A stretch of 64,000 nucleotides of DNA from CAYRWM01 sp964428055 (GCA_964428055.1 CAYRWM010000001.1:1-64000), one strand, 5' to 3'. Positions 24,021 to 32,323 are shown, counted from the stretch's first letter. Numbers and translations: made by a program. Notes: generated by a model from the letters alone, not told the origin.

Positions 24021-25490
24021 TTATTCTTTTTTGCCTTTGATCCAGCCTCTTTTGCTTCGGGTAATCAGCCCCGCAACAACCGCTGCCGCAGCCGCTACCA
24101 CAACGCAGATTATGATCATGCTGCTGTCGGTGCCCGTGTCAGCCGCTGCCTCTTCGTTTCGGGGAGATCCCGGCATATCACCGTCAGCGGGCATCTCGGG
24201 TCTATCACCGTCAGACGGGGGTTCGTGCTTCCCGCCGCCTGATGGTCTTTCGGGCATTTCGCCGTCCGACGGAGGTTCAGTCATTTCGCCGCCCTCCGGC
24301 ATTTCAGGTCTTTCGCCGTCTTCCGTCATCTCCGGCATACCGCCCTGCATTCCCGCGAACTGATTTGTGAGCTCTGTAACTTCTTCTCCGTTAACGGTGA
24401 CAGTGCCGCCGTTAAGTTTTCCCTCGCCCGTGTAGTCGAAAGCGTTCTGGCCCGTTATATCAATGGTGCCTCCGTTGATGTACAGGCTGCCGTTGGAATC
24501 GATGGCATCAGTATCGCCCTGAGCCATGCTTATAGTGAGGGTACCGCCGTTTATCTCGGCAACGGTAGTGTATTCAGAGGACTTGTTGGCGGCGTTTATG
24601 GCATCGTCCTCAGCCTGGATATCTATATCCCCGCCGTTTATCTGAACGTACGTTCCCTCAAGTCCTTCGCCGGCGTTTATCGATATGTTTCCGCCGTCTA
24701 TCTCAAGGGCCGTAACGGCATGGACCGCGTCGTCATCCGCCGTTATATCGATATCGCCGCCGCAGATGTATACGGAGCCGGTGTCTTCTCTGTCGCTTGT
24801 CTCGGAGTGAAGGCCGTCCTTGTCGGATACTATCGTTATGCTGCCGTCGGCAACCGAGACCGAGTCTCCCGCTTCAAGGGCGTCTGATACTGCGTTCACA
24901 TAAAGATCCCCGCCCGTTACCTTAAGGTCGTCCTTGCAGGCTATGCCGTTGTCGGTTGAGTTAACGGTGAGCTTTCCGTGTCCGTTTACGGTAAGATCCT
25001 CTTCCGAGAACACGGCCGCGTCCAGGTTGGAAGTTCCGTCCTGCGAAAGGTCGCCTGTTACGGTAAGTTCGTTCACGCTGCCTTCCGCGGTCTGCAGTAT
25101 CACCTTGTCGCCCATGACAACGTATATGCAGGGCTCATCTTCATTTTCGATGACCGCTCCCGCGAGCACGAGGATGACGCTGTCGCCGGTCTTGGCCTGG
25201 ACGATTATCTGCGAGTCCTCGGCTTCACCCGATATCACATATATGCCTGATTTCGTTATTGTTATGTCTTTTCCGCTCTGGAGTTCGCATACTACGGCGT
25301 GCGAAAGATCGTAGGACTGGGTGAGATCCTCTTCGGTGAAGACCTGGGATCCGTCGATTATTCCGCCTTCATATACGCTTATCTCAGTCACGTCGGCTGA
25401 CGCAGGGCTCCCGTCCGCCTGGTCCGCGCATGAAGCGAGGCATACGGCGGCAAAAGCCGCGAGCAGTGCAGCCGCTATCCTTTTAAGCAT
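24021..25490 (-). CDS. Secreted beta-helix carbohydrate-binding protein (Cthe_2159-like, DUF4353)
   Basis: A 489-residue protein with lipobox LASC (Cys21). A beta-helical region of repeated strands (GGDIDITADDDAVHA, GGNISINAGEGLEG, GGDIDIQAEDDAIN, GGTLTIS) spans residues 100-365. This matches the carbohydrate-binding family typified by Clostridium thermocellum Cthe_2159. A Pro/Glu/Met-rich stalk (residues 370-450) and a C-terminal membrane helix (about 462-482) with a basic tail follow, so the protein may be held at both ends. It is the last gene of a three-gene minus-strand operon with DUF4956 and VTC-domain genes, an association frequent in Firmicutes. Confidence 0.82.
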   Translation of the reverse strand: MLKRIAAALLAAFAAVCLASCADQADGSPASADVTEISVYEGGIIDGSQVFTEEDLTQSYDLSHAVVCELQSGKDITITKSGIYVISGEAEDSQIIVQAKTGDSVILVLAGAVIENEDEPCIYVVMGDKVILQTAEGSVNELTVTGDLSQDGTSNLDAAVFSEEDLTVNGHGKLTVNSTDNGIACKDDLKVTGGDLYVNAVSDALEAGDSVSVADGSITIVSDKDGLHSETSDREDTGSVYICGGDIDITADDDAVHAVTALEIDGGNISINAGEGLEGTYVQINGGDIDIQAEDDAINAANKSSEYTTVAEINGGTLTISMAQGDTDAIDSNGSLYINGGTIDITGQNAFDYTGEGKLNGGTVTVNGEEVTELTNQFAGMQGGMPEMTEDGERPEMPEGGEMTEPPSDGEMPERPSGGGKHEPPSDGDRPEMPADGDMPGSPRNEEAAADTGTDSSMIIICVVVAAAAAVVAGLITRSKRGWIKGKKE

Positions 25491-25500
25491 ATCTTTTCCT

Positions 25501-26172
25501 TTAGGAGAGATACTCTCCGTTGTAGCTTACGAGCACCGCGCTCGCAACGCCTTCGAGAGCCGTCATTGACGATATGAATGAAGTGCCCTGACCCTGAAGC
25601 CTTACTTCGTAAGTGAGCTCTATACCTCTCGAGCTTACCGTCTTCGACTTGACCATGTACTTTTTGACGTTGCTCTTTATCCTGCGCTCGACCGCCTTTT
25701 CAGCAGCCTCGTCGCGGCATCTGACTATGAGCACATAGGGTACCGCAGTCTTTCTCGCAGCCGAGAATATGAGCATTATGACGCCGATTATGACCGAACC
25801 TATAACGGCCAGAGGCACCATGCCCGCGCCCACGACTATGCCGACCGCGATCGCCCAGAACAGGTACACGATCTCCATGGGCTCCTTGATCGCCGATCTG
25901 AAACGGACGATCGAGAGAGCGCCGACCATGCCGAGTGAGAGCACGACGTTTGACGTTACAGCGAGTATCACCAGCGCCGTTACCATGGGCAGCAGCACGA
26001 GGGAGAGGGAGAATCCCGTTGATATCATCACACCCTTGAACGTCTTGCGGTATACGAAGTATATGAAGAGTCCGATGAGAAACGCAAAGAGCATCGCTAT
26101 CAGGGTGTCGGTGACCGAGAATTCAGAAACGCTGTTAAGAAAACTCGATTTGAAGATGTCATTGAATGTCAT
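25501..26172 (-). CDS. DUF4956 membrane protein
   Basis: A 223-residue protein. Four membrane helices lie within residues 25-140, and the hallmark segment LSLGMVGALSIVRFRSAIKEP sits in a loop (key part GALSIVRFRSAIKEP). A cytoplasmic alpha/beta domain of about 80 residues follows. DUF4956 genes are regularly next to VTC-domain polyphosphate polymerase genes, as here (30 bp spacing), so it may help move or couple the polymer across the membrane (inference). Confidence 0.85.
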   Translation of the reverse strand: MTFNDIFKSSFLNSVSEFSVTDTLIAMLFAFLIGLFIYFVYRKTFKGVMISTGFSLSLVLLPMVTALVILAVTSNVVLSLGMVGALSIVRFRSAIKEPMEIVYLFWAIAVGIVVGAGMVPLAVIGSVIIGVIMLIFSAARKTAVPYVLIVRCRDEAAEKAVERRIKSNVKKYMVKSKTVSSRGIELTYEVRLQGQGTSFISSMTALEGVASAVLVSYNGEYLS

Positions 26173-26202
26173 ACACTGTCTTCTCCTTTTATGATCTGAT
26201 TA

Positions 26203-26874
26203 TTATTCGAACGCACGGCAGGCCGCGTACTTTGAAAAAGCCTGCAGCCTGGGGTATCCCGCCTGTACAGCGTCTCTTACTGCATCGGGCAGGAATTCGT
26301 CGTATTTTATCTCAAGTACAATGGTCCCCGGTTTTACAGCAGGGACTCCCGTGTCCTTCATGGGGAACTCATGGGAGTACATGCCGGTCCTCAGGTCCGA
26401 GTCGAATGTGACCCTGACGTTGCCGGGTGTATATATGAAGGCGTCGCGCCTGTATCTCACTATGGTTTTGGGGACGAGGAAAGCTGCTCTTCTCTTTACG
26501 TAGAACTCGCGCTCGAGACTTCCCTCGGGCAGAGCCATCGTGCCGTCTATCATGTCGTACATCATGTCCTCGGTTATGACCGCGGCCGTTTTAAGACACA
26601 GGCCGTCCTTCTTCTGCTTCTTTTCGAGCTTTATGAAAGAGGTGTCTCCGTTGTAGAGACGTATCCTGAACTTCTCTCTCTCGTTGACGCCGAATATCTT
26701 TTCCTTTAATGCCTTGTCGCCGAGGCCGTCAAAATACAGGCTCTCGATCACATACGGCTTTCCGTCCGAGTGAGGGTCGTGACGCATTATCTCGGATATG
26801 CAGCTGCGCATGCCCAGATATTCCGACATCGTTATGGTGTATTTGAGCTCGTGTCTCCACTTTCCTGTCTTCAT
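26203..26874 (-). CDS. VTC-domain polyphosphate polymerase-like protein
   Basis: A 223-residue protein. It starts with RHELKYTI and has basic and acidic tunnel residues in the expected order: YVIESLYFD, REKFRIRLYNG, FIKLEKKQK, RAAFLVPKTIVRYRRDAF, VRVTFDSDLRTG and IVLEIKYDEFLPD. These fit the VTC catalytic fold (triphosphate tunnel), which in yeast makes polyphosphate from ATP. Bacterial members linked to DUF4956 and surface-protein genes are not well characterised. It is the first gene of the operon. Confidence 0.85.
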   Translation of the reverse strand: MKTGKWRHELKYTITMSEYLGMRSCISEIMRHDPHSDGKPYVIESLYFDGLGDKALKEKIFGVNEREKFRIRLYNGDTSFIKLEKKQKKDGLCLKTAAVITEDMMYDMIDGTMALPEGSLEREFYVKRRAAFLVPKTIVRYRRDAFIYTPGNVRVTFDSDLRTGMYSHEFPMKDTGVPAVKPGTIVLEIKYDEFLPDAVRDAVQAGYPRLQAFSKYAACRAFE

Positions 26875-27053
26875 TTCAGATCCTTTTCTTTTCGTATGTG
26901 CATATGATACAGATAAAAGCTTAAATGAAACTTAACTACATATATGATTTTAGCAGAGAAATGAGTCGGGGTAAAATGTTTAGGGCAATAAAGAAGCTTT
27001 TTGCCGTTGAACAATCCTCTTAAAAATAGTATCCTCATGCGGGAGGTGCCCCG

Positions 27054-27530
27054 ATGACAGAAAGCATTATTAACGGAGAGATGAAGGTCCGCGTGCCAGA
27101 CGGGTTTGAGGTAATGGACGCGGAGACCCTGAAGGAAGCGTATATGGATGACAACCCTGACAGATGGGGGATACGGGACAGGGGAAGGCACATCGTCATT
27201 TCCGTTTTCTATCACAGATCAAGTACTGCTCTTGTAAAGATCGCGGGAAACGCGGGCGCAGTTGCGAAGTCCACCCAGTCGAAGCTTAAAAAGGGTCTTA
27301 GGAAATACTCTTATTCCTTCGGTAAGTACTATGATTGCACGGCGGGGGATCTCAAAGCCTCCGGCTTTACATATGCGTATGAATTAAAAGGCATAAGGCA
27401 GAAGGCCGAGACAGTGGTAGCTATAAAGGGCAGCTGCTGCTATACTTTCTATTTCTATGCGAGAAAAGACGGCAGTCCGGAAGACCGCCGCGTTTTTGAG
27501 GATTTTCTAAAGTCCGTAAGCTTTATCTGA
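27054..27530 (+). CDS. Hypothetical protein
   Basis: A 158-residue cytoplasmic protein (no signal sequence) preceded by GGGAGGTG. It starts with VRVPDGFEVMDAETLKEAY. Its alternating strands (HIVISVFYHR, CCYTFYFYAR) and C-terminal DRRVFEDFLKSVSF helix recall PsbP/Mog1-like folds, where a sequence V-x-x-P-x-x-F opens the domain and a D/E-F-x-K-S-V-x-F helix closes it. That is a structural guess, not a family assignment. It converges with the YolD-like gene with 1 bp between stops. Confidence 0.6.
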   Translation: MTESIINGEMKVRVPDGFEVMDAETLKEAYMDDNPDRWGIRDRGRHIVISVFYHRSSTALVKIAGNAGAVAKSTQSKLKKGLRKYSYSFGKYYDCTAGDLKASGFTYAYELKGIRQKAETVVAIKGSCCYTFYFYARKDGSPEDRRVFEDFLKSVSFI

Positions 27531-27531
27531 T

Positions 27532-27858
27532 CTATCTTATATCGTATATATCGTCAAATGATACGGCCGTTCCGTCTATACTTAAGGAGCGGTCTTTTAT
27601 ATCTATACTGTCCGCCGTGCCGGATATATCCGTGTATCCGTATCCGTCGTAGTATGATACGGTAACGCTGTCGCCTTCGTGAAGCTGCCTTAAAGAAGCG
27701 TCGATCTCGGCCGCTCTTTCGTCGGAAAGGATGCGCCTTTGCTCGCGCATGTTCTCTCTTTCCTTTTCCCGGAGCAGTATATCCAGTCCCGTCACGGCAG
27801 CGAAGGGAGCGAACTGCTTGGCCCGTTCCGATACGGGCATCTTCGGTCTATTCGCCAT
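27532..27858 (-). CDS. YolD-like protein
   Basis: A 108-residue protein. It opens with MANRPKMPVSERAKQFAPFAAVTG and shows a GDSVTVSYYDGYGYTDISG strand pair, as in the YolD family of small accessory proteins found beside Y-family polymerases (UvrX, YqjW) in Firmicutes. The start overlaps the end of the polymerase gene by 11 bp, so the pair is translationally coupled. The YolD role in lesion bypass is not settled. Confidence 0.85.
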   Translation of the reverse strand: MANRPKMPVSERAKQFAPFAAVTGLDILLREKERENMREQRRILSDERAAEIDASLRQLHEGDSVTVSYYDGYGYTDISGTADSIDIKDRSLSIDGTAVSFDDIYDIR

Positions 27859-29134
27859 CCTTGTGCCCTCCGATCTGACGGTTTCGCTCGCGACCCGTGG
27901 CCGCTTCCTCGAAACTAATGCCTTTTATGATAGCGTTCTTTCCGAACTTCTTTTTGATATCTATGACCGCTTTCTGGATGCTCTTGTTCTTTTCGGGGGA
28001 CATGCCGTTCATGCCGTCGAAAAGACTCGTCTGGTATATGCCGGTATCCTCGGTAAGATTATTGCAGGATATTATGATGCCGCGGACAGGTCTATCAAGA
28101 AGAACGCACTTATTGTAAGCCTTTACGACCTCCGGGATTATGAGGGAATCGGCATTGGTCTTTCTGTCAAGATGAGCTGTGCCCTTTGTGGGCGGATCTT
28201 CGTATCTCGCCGAATACCTTACGGATACTGTCACGGAATCGGTGACGGAGTTTCTCTCAACCATCTCGAGACAGAGCATGTCCGTCATTTCCTTGACTAT
28301 TATCCTCGCTTCATCCGCGGTGTAGTCGCGCATCAGGACCTGGCCGTTGGATATGCTCTCCGTCCTCGGCCTATATCTCTTTATATCGGCTATGGTAGTT
28401 GGCTCTATACCGTAAGCGTGGTCGATAAGCAGCTCCGCGTCTATGCCGAACTCGCTGTAGAGCCTCGTTTCGTCAGCGTGGGCCAATTCACGCATCGTAT
28501 GTATGCCCATCTTATTAAGCCTTGAAGATATCCCCGGACCTATCCTCCAGAAATCCGTTAATGGTCTGTGGTCCCACAGAGTCAGTTTGTACGACGTTTC
28601 GTCAAGCTCGCCTATGAAATCGGGGGCGTGCTTAGCCGTTATGTCGAGAGCGATCTTGGCGAGATACATGTTGGTGCCGACGCCGCAGGTGGCGCGTATG
28701 CCCGTTTTATCAGCTATGGCGTCCATAAGGAAAACGGCCATCTCTTTGGGCGTTTTGCCGTATTTATGAAGATAGTCAGTAACGTCTATAAATGCCTCGT
28801 CTATGGAATAAACGTGTATATCGTCCTTTGATATGTATTTAAGGTAAATGCCGTATATGGCGGCCGAGTACTCCAGGTACTTTCTCATCCTGGGCGGCGC
28901 CATTATGTACTCTATCCCTTCGGGGATCTGAAATACGCGGCACCTGTTCTTTACGCCCAGAGCCTTCATGGAGGGGGATACGGCAAGACAGATGGTCCTC
29001 TCCGATCTTGTCGGATCTGCTACCACCAGATTTGTCGTCATCGGATCGAGTCCGCGCTCCACGCACTCGACGGAAGCGTAGAACGATTTTAAGTCGATGA
29101 CGAGATAATGTCTTGTCTTATCTTTGTTTTCCAT
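27848..29134 (-). CDS. Y-family DNA polymerase (UvrX/YqjW/UmuC-like)
   Basis: A 428-residue lesion-bypass polymerase. The catalytic acidic groups are in YLVIDLKSFYASVECVERG and HVYSIDEAFIDVT. The helix-hairpin-helix region ISSRLNKMGIHTMRELAHAD and a little-finger domain (residues 250-370) follow. The missing sliding-clamp tail cannot be judged by eye. The ATG at 29134 overlaps the thioesterase gene by 17 bp, and an earlier ATG at 29191 gives 19 residues atypical of the family. Such genes are usually part of the SOS response; no clear LexA box was identified here. Confidence 0.88.
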   Translation of the reverse strand: MENKDKTRHYLVIDLKSFYASVECVERGLDPMTTNLVVADPTRSERTICLAVSPSMKALGVKNRCRVFQIPEGIEYIMAPPRMRKYLEYSAAIYGIYLKYISKDDIHVYSIDEAFIDVTDYLHKYGKTPKEMAVFLMDAIADKTGIRATCGVGTNMYLAKIALDITAKHAPDFIGELDETSYKLTLWDHRPLTDFWRIGPGISSRLNKMGIHTMRELAHADETRLYSEFGIDAELLIDHAYGIEPTTIADIKRYRPRTESISNGQVLMRDYTADEARIIVKEMTDMLCLEMVERNSVTDSVTVSVRYSARYEDPPTKGTAHLDRKTNADSLIIPEVVKAYNKCVLLDRPVRGIIISCNNLTEDTGIYQTSLFDGMNGMSPEKNKSIQKAVIDIKKKFGKNAIIKGISFEEAATGRERNRQIGGHKDGE

Positions 29135-29843
29135 TGGAGAATTCCGCAAGGGCGTATGACGCCCCTTCTTCGTTTTTGAGGTCAACGACAACTCTGCCGT
29201 CTTCCCTGAAAACGTATGGGATTATCATATCGTCCAGTTTGGCCGGAAGTCTGTACTCGACCCGGAGACGTCCGTATTCCGTGTCTCTCGGGAGGAGTTC
29301 ATAAGCCATCCTTATGTACTGGACATTGTTGACGTGTCTGTTGAAATCTATATCGCATCTGCCGGCTGTGATGCTGTCAAAAATAACAGGCTCGGATTCC
29401 GGCGCCGCTATCTTGGGCGGCAGGTATTCCATATCGAGCTTTTCATCTATGACGACCTTTTCCGCTATCTCGCGGGGGATACGCCTGAGACCGCCCGTCG
29501 ATAGATCTATGAACGCCCCGAAGCCTATGCTCTTGACGTATATGATGCTCTCGTCGTCCGCATCGTAGATAAAGGTGTTCCTCTGCCCGGAAAAGCCGCG
29601 GCAGAGGTATACCCTTGTGACCGTTTTGACCCTTGTGCCGTACTCGGGCATACGGATAATATCCATCTGCCGTGCGGCCAGCACCTGGGCCATATTGTTC
29701 TCCTCGAAATACTTTTTGAGTTCCGGTTCGGAGTCGAGCCAGAGTTGCGACGTGTCCTGAAGGAGGCACATCGCGGAAGTCAGGGAGAGCCTGCCCGTTT
29801 CATCGGACATGCTTGCCGTGACTGTGGAACAGTGTGCGTACAT
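29118..29843 (-). CDS. Acyl-ACP thioesterase, copy 1
   Basis: A 241-residue double hot-dog protein of the FatA/FatB-like bacterial family. The second hot-dog half contains DIDFNRHVNNVQYIRMA, with the Asn and His used in catalysis. It hydrolyses acyl-ACP to free fatty acid. It lies in a four-gene minus-strand run of nitroreductase, thioesterase, polymerase and YolD, with 21 bp to the nitroreductase. A second thioesterase of the same family is encoded at 31193 on the other strand; their N-terminal halves differ. Confidence 0.85.
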   Translation of the reverse strand: MYAHCSTVTASMSDETGRLSLTSAMCLLQDTSQLWLDSEPELKKYFEENNMAQVLAARQMDIIRMPEYGTRVKTVTRVYLCRGFSGQRNTFIYDADDESIIYVKSIGFGAFIDLSTGGLRRIPREIAEKVVIDEKLDMEYLPPKIAAPESEPVIFDSITAGRCDIDFNRHVNNVQYIRMAYELLPRDTEYGRLRVEYRLPAKLDDMIIPYVFREDGRVVVDLKNEEGASYALAEFSNGKQR

Positions 29844-29864
29844 ATGATGTCTTTCCTTATCGCT

Positions 29865-30392
29865 TTATTTTACCCAGAAGACTCTGCCTTCTTTTCTCTC
29901 GGGAGCTTCAGGCAGATCGATCGCCGCGTAGCCGACAGCACAGTGGCCGATGCCTTCCCATTCGCCGTCAATGCCGAGGTCTCTGAGAAGTTCTTCATAA
30001 TTTTCCATCTCGAACTCTTCCTTGGCGCGGTGGATCCATATGCTGCCGAGGCCTAATGAGTGCGCTGCCAGCATCATGTTGCCCATGACGAGGCTGCCGT
30101 CGTATATGCCGGTGAAGCAGTTTTTGTCAGCGAGGACTATGAGCAGGGCTGGCGCTCCGTAAAAGGGATCGTAAGATTCGTCCATGCCCATTATGTTCCT
30201 GTTGTCGATCCGGAGTTTATCGATCAGATTCTTGTTCGTTACAGCTACGATAATGGGAGACTGTTTTCCCATGCCGCTCGCGGCGTAAAGACCCGCTTCT
30301 ATTATCTGATCAAGATCTTCCTTAGCCGGCATATCGGGTTTGAAAGCCCTTATGCTGCGTCTTTCTTTCATCGCTTTTATTATATCGTTCAT
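29865..30392 (-). CDS. Nitroreductase family protein
   Basis: A 175-residue flavin-dependent oxidoreductase of the nitroreductase superfamily. The N-terminal KERRSIRAFKPD is the FMN-phosphate site. GLYAASGMGKQSPIIV, DGSLVMGNMMLAAHSLGLGSIWI and the final KEGRVFWVK are also typical. The GGGGGTA RBS places the start at 30392, five codons after an earlier ATG that overlaps the RBS. It probably uses NAD(P)H to reduce small electrophiles. It is the first gene of the minus-strand run. Confidence 0.9.
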   Translation of the reverse strand: MNDIIKAMKERRSIRAFKPDMPAKEDLDQIIEAGLYAASGMGKQSPIIVAVTNKNLIDKLRIDNRNIMGMDESYDPFYGAPALLIVLADKNCFTGIYDGSLVMGNMMLAAHSLGLGSIWIHRAKEEFEMENYEELLRDLGIDGEWEGIGHCAVGYAAIDLPEAPERKEGRVFWVK

Positions 30393-30457
30393 ACCTGATA
30401 CCCCCATCGGTTTTTACATATATATTTTAGCATAAGGCAAGATAATTGGCATATAAA

Positions 30458-30486
30458 TTGACATTGTGTCCGTATGGGTATATAAT
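30458..30486 (+). promoter_or_regulatory. Consensus sigma-A promoter of the toxin-antitoxin pair
   Basis: TTGACA (30458-30463), exactly 17 bp, TATAAT (30481-30486). Both hexamers are perfect, implying a strong promoter that needs repression. Confidence 0.9.
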
Positions 30487-30522
30487 ATGGTCAAGATGGT
30501 CAAGTTAGTCATAATGGTCAAG
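30487..30522. repeat. Tandem 9-bp repeats, likely TA operator
   Basis: ATGGTCAAG at 30487-30495, 30496-30504 and 30514-30522, with a degenerate unit TTAGTCATA at 30505-30513. The four 9-mers lie back to back directly downstream of the -10, where the antitoxin or the complex would block transcription. Confidence 0.7.
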
Positions 30523-30546
30523 TTTGGCAGTGAGGTGAAATCATTT

Positions 30547-30789
30547 ATGATTAATGTAAATGTTTTGGAAGCGAAGACTGAGTTCTCCAAATTGATAAGG
30601 CTTGTGGAGACCGGAAGAGAAGATTGTATAATAGTTTCCAGATACGGAAAACCGGTCGTAAAAATGGTTGTGTATAATGATCAACCGGTTTCAAAAAGGA
30701 TCGGTATTGCTGAAGGGAAATTCAAGATTCCGGATGATTTTGATATGGACAACGATGTTATAGCTGAGATGTTCGGAGGCGAGCAATGA
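30547..30789 (+). CDS. Phd/YefM-family antitoxin
   Basis: An 80-residue protein. It opens MINVNVLEAKTEFSKLI with the Phd/YefM DNA-binding fold, then RYGKPVVKMVVYN. The C-terminal KIPDDFDMDNDVIAEMF is the acidic toxin-binding tail. The start at 30547 follows GAGGTGA; earlier ATGs fall in the operator repeats. The stop overlaps the toxin start (ATGA), the usual antitoxin-toxin coupling. Confidence 0.88.
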   Translation: MINVNVLEAKTEFSKLIRLVETGREDCIIVSRYGKPVVKMVVYNDQPVSKRIGIAEGKFKIPDDFDMDNDVIAEMFGGEQ

Positions 30790-31187
30790 ATGTCTTGATG
30801 GATACTCATATAGCGATATGGGCTCTTATTAATGATAAAAAGCTTCCGAATGAAATAAGGGATATTGTACTTGACCCTGATAACGCTTTATACTTCAGCT
30901 GTGCATCGGTTTGGGAGATTGCATTAAAACACAGTCTGCGCCCGAAGACGCTGACCATTTCCGGTAAGGAATTCACAAGATACTGTGAAAAAGCAGGATT
31001 CATACCTTTGGATCTGAAAAACAAACATATCTGTGAATCCGAAAATCTGATCATCAGAGAGGATGTTAAGCATAAAGATCCGTTCGACCGGATATTGATC
31101 GGACAGGCAAAATCCGAAGGTATGGTATTATTAACACATGATGCTACCCTGGCAAATTACGGTGAGACTTGTGTGAGGGTTTATTGA
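30786..31187 (+). CDS. vapC: PIN-domain toxin (VapC type)
   Basis: A 133-residue PIN-domain ribonuclease. The acidic metal-binding residues are intact: Asp6 in LMDTHIAIWAL, Glu44 in SVWEIALK, Asp98/Asp101 in KHKDPFDRIL and Asp119 in LTHDATL. VapC toxins cleave tRNA or rRNA when the antitoxin is lost. Together with the Phd-like antitoxin it forms a type II module with an AT-richer composition than its neighbours, consistent with mobile acquisition. It ends 5 bp before the second thioesterase gene. Confidence 0.9.
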   Translation: MNVLMDTHIAIWALINDKKLPNEIRDIVLDPDNALYFSCASVWEIALKHSLRPKTLTISGKEFTRYCEKAGFIPLDLKNKHICESENLIIREDVKHKDPFDRILIGQAKSEGMVLLTHDATLANYGETCVRVY

Positions 31188-31192
31188 TAAAT

Positions 31193-31936
31193 ATGGACGA
31201 CAAGTATTTTTACGAGACAAACGATAATATAAGGGCGTACGAAGTGGGCTTTAACGGAAAGCTCCTTTTGTCCGGTGTCCTCGTCCGTGCACAGGAAGTG
31301 TCCGAGGACCACGGAGTGGCTACAGGCATAGGCAGGGAGGACCTAATAGGTTCGAGAGGCCTCTGCTGGATGATACTCCACATGCGCTTTGAAGCGGACA
31401 GATACCCCAAGATCGCGGACAAGGTCAAAACGCGTACATGGGCTTACGTCAAGGGCAGGACAGCCGTTCACAGAAACTATGTCCTGACGTCCCCGGAAGG
31501 AGAATCGTATTTCAGGGGTTCTTCCGAGTGGGTTTTATACAGACTCAATGACAGGAAGCTCGCTCTTCCCAAAGCCATAGCGGATCTCTGGCATGAGGAA
31601 AAGAGGATTGAGGATCCGGCAGAGGATACGCCAAGGCAGAGAGCTTTTGCTGATACGGAGCCGTTCGTGTCGCATACTGTTACTTTTACGGATTGCGACA
31701 TGAACAGGCATATGAACAATGTAAAGTACCTGGATACCGTTATTGACAGCTATCCTCTGGATTTCGTCTTAACGCACGAGATAGCCGTATTTGATGTGAC
31801 GTATGTAAACCAGGCGGCTCCGGGCGAGCAGCTGAATATACGGAAGAGAGAAGAAGGGGATACACATTTCATATCGGCCTTCGTGGGTGACAGAAACATA
31901 TTCAATACGATCATAGAATGGAGACCTTCTGTTTAA
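31193..31936 (+). CDS. Acyl-ACP thioesterase, copy 2
   Basis: A 247-residue double hot-dog protein. The second half bears TFTDCDMNRHMNNVKYLDTVID, the same N-R-H-x-N-N motif as copy 1 at 29118 but with low identity elsewhere. The first half (LLSGVLVRAQEVSEDHGVATG) keeps the substrate-pocket pattern. The ATG at 31193 is preferred. It lies just after the toxin gene, so it may be read from the toxin-antitoxin promoter. A weak hairpin follows its stop. Confidence 0.82.
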   Translation: MDDKYFYETNDNIRAYEVGFNGKLLLSGVLVRAQEVSEDHGVATGIGREDLIGSRGLCWMILHMRFEADRYPKIADKVKTRTWAYVKGRTAVHRNYVLTSPEGESYFRGSSEWVLYRLNDRKLALPKAIADLWHEEKRIEDPAEDTPRQRAFADTEPFVSHTVTFTDCDMNRHMNNVKYLDTVIDSYPLDFVLTHEIAVFDVTYVNQAAPGEQLNIRKREEGDTHFISAFVGDRNIFNTIIEWRPSV

Positions 31937-31946
31937 GGTCTTCTTG
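31922..31946 (+). terminator. Weak hairpin at the end of the thioesterase gene
   Basis: AGACCTT (31922-31928) pairs with AAGGTCT (31935-31941) around the stop codon; the T-tract after it is poor. Confidence 0.35.
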
Positions 31947-31992
31947 CATTATTTTGAACAGCAGACAAATTGGCATGGGGCACAAAAATCCA

Positions 31993-32021
31993 TTGTTTTA
32001 AGGGTTTGGATGCAGTATCAT
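31993..32021 (+). promoter_or_regulatory. Promoter of cobalamin riboswitch 1
   Basis: TTGTTT (31993-31998), 17 bp, TATCAT (32016-32021), about 30 bp before the aptamer. Confidence 0.6.
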
Positions 32022-32045
32022 ATCAATAGTCTGTAAAAATACTTT

Positions 32046-32205
32046 TTCAGTGCCGAAAGGTCAAAAGGGAACCGGGTGAAAGTCCCGGACGGTCCGGCCA
32101 CTGTAAGCGGCGAGCTTTAAGCCATATCCATTGCGCACATGCGTGAGAAGGGGCTGAAGAGCGTTAGAGCCGCAAGTCAGGAAACCTGCTGAAAAAGATC
32201 GGCGG
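32046..32205 (+). ncRNA. Cobalamin riboswitch 1
   Basis: The conserved aptamer elements are present in order: AAAAGGGAA, GGGTGAAAGTCCC, GGTCCGGCCACTGTAAGC and near the 3' end CAAGTCAGGAAACCTGC. Adenosylcobalamin-class aptamers of this type turn off downstream genes when the vitamin is abundant. It controls the capture protein and ABC importer that follow. Confidence 0.92.
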
Positions 32206-32251
32206 TATGCTTCCGGTAAGAGCGGATTCCGAACAGGATGATATTTTGTGG

Positions 32252-32277
32252 TCCGCTCTTTCAAGAGCGGATTTTAT
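32252..32277 (+). terminator. Riboswitch 1 expression-platform terminator
   Basis: TCCGCTCTT (32252-32260) pairs with AAGAGCGGA (32263-32271) and runs into TTTTAT. An identical AAGAGCGGA at 32218-32226 can pair with the same left arm, giving the mutually exclusive antiterminator. Confidence 0.8.
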
Positions 32278-32323
32278 ATTGCTGAAAACGACGGAACAGT
32301 AAAGACAGAAAAGGAATTATGAC

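Noticed and set aside
27731..28525. 264-codon plus-strand open frame opposite the Y-family polymerase
   Set aside because: The minus strand encodes catalytic polymerase motifs; the plus frame has no RBS or family match.
30487..30522. CRISPR-like or iteron array
   Set aside because: Units are only 9 bp, without spacers, and lie at a toxin-antitoxin promoter; an operator is the simpler reading.
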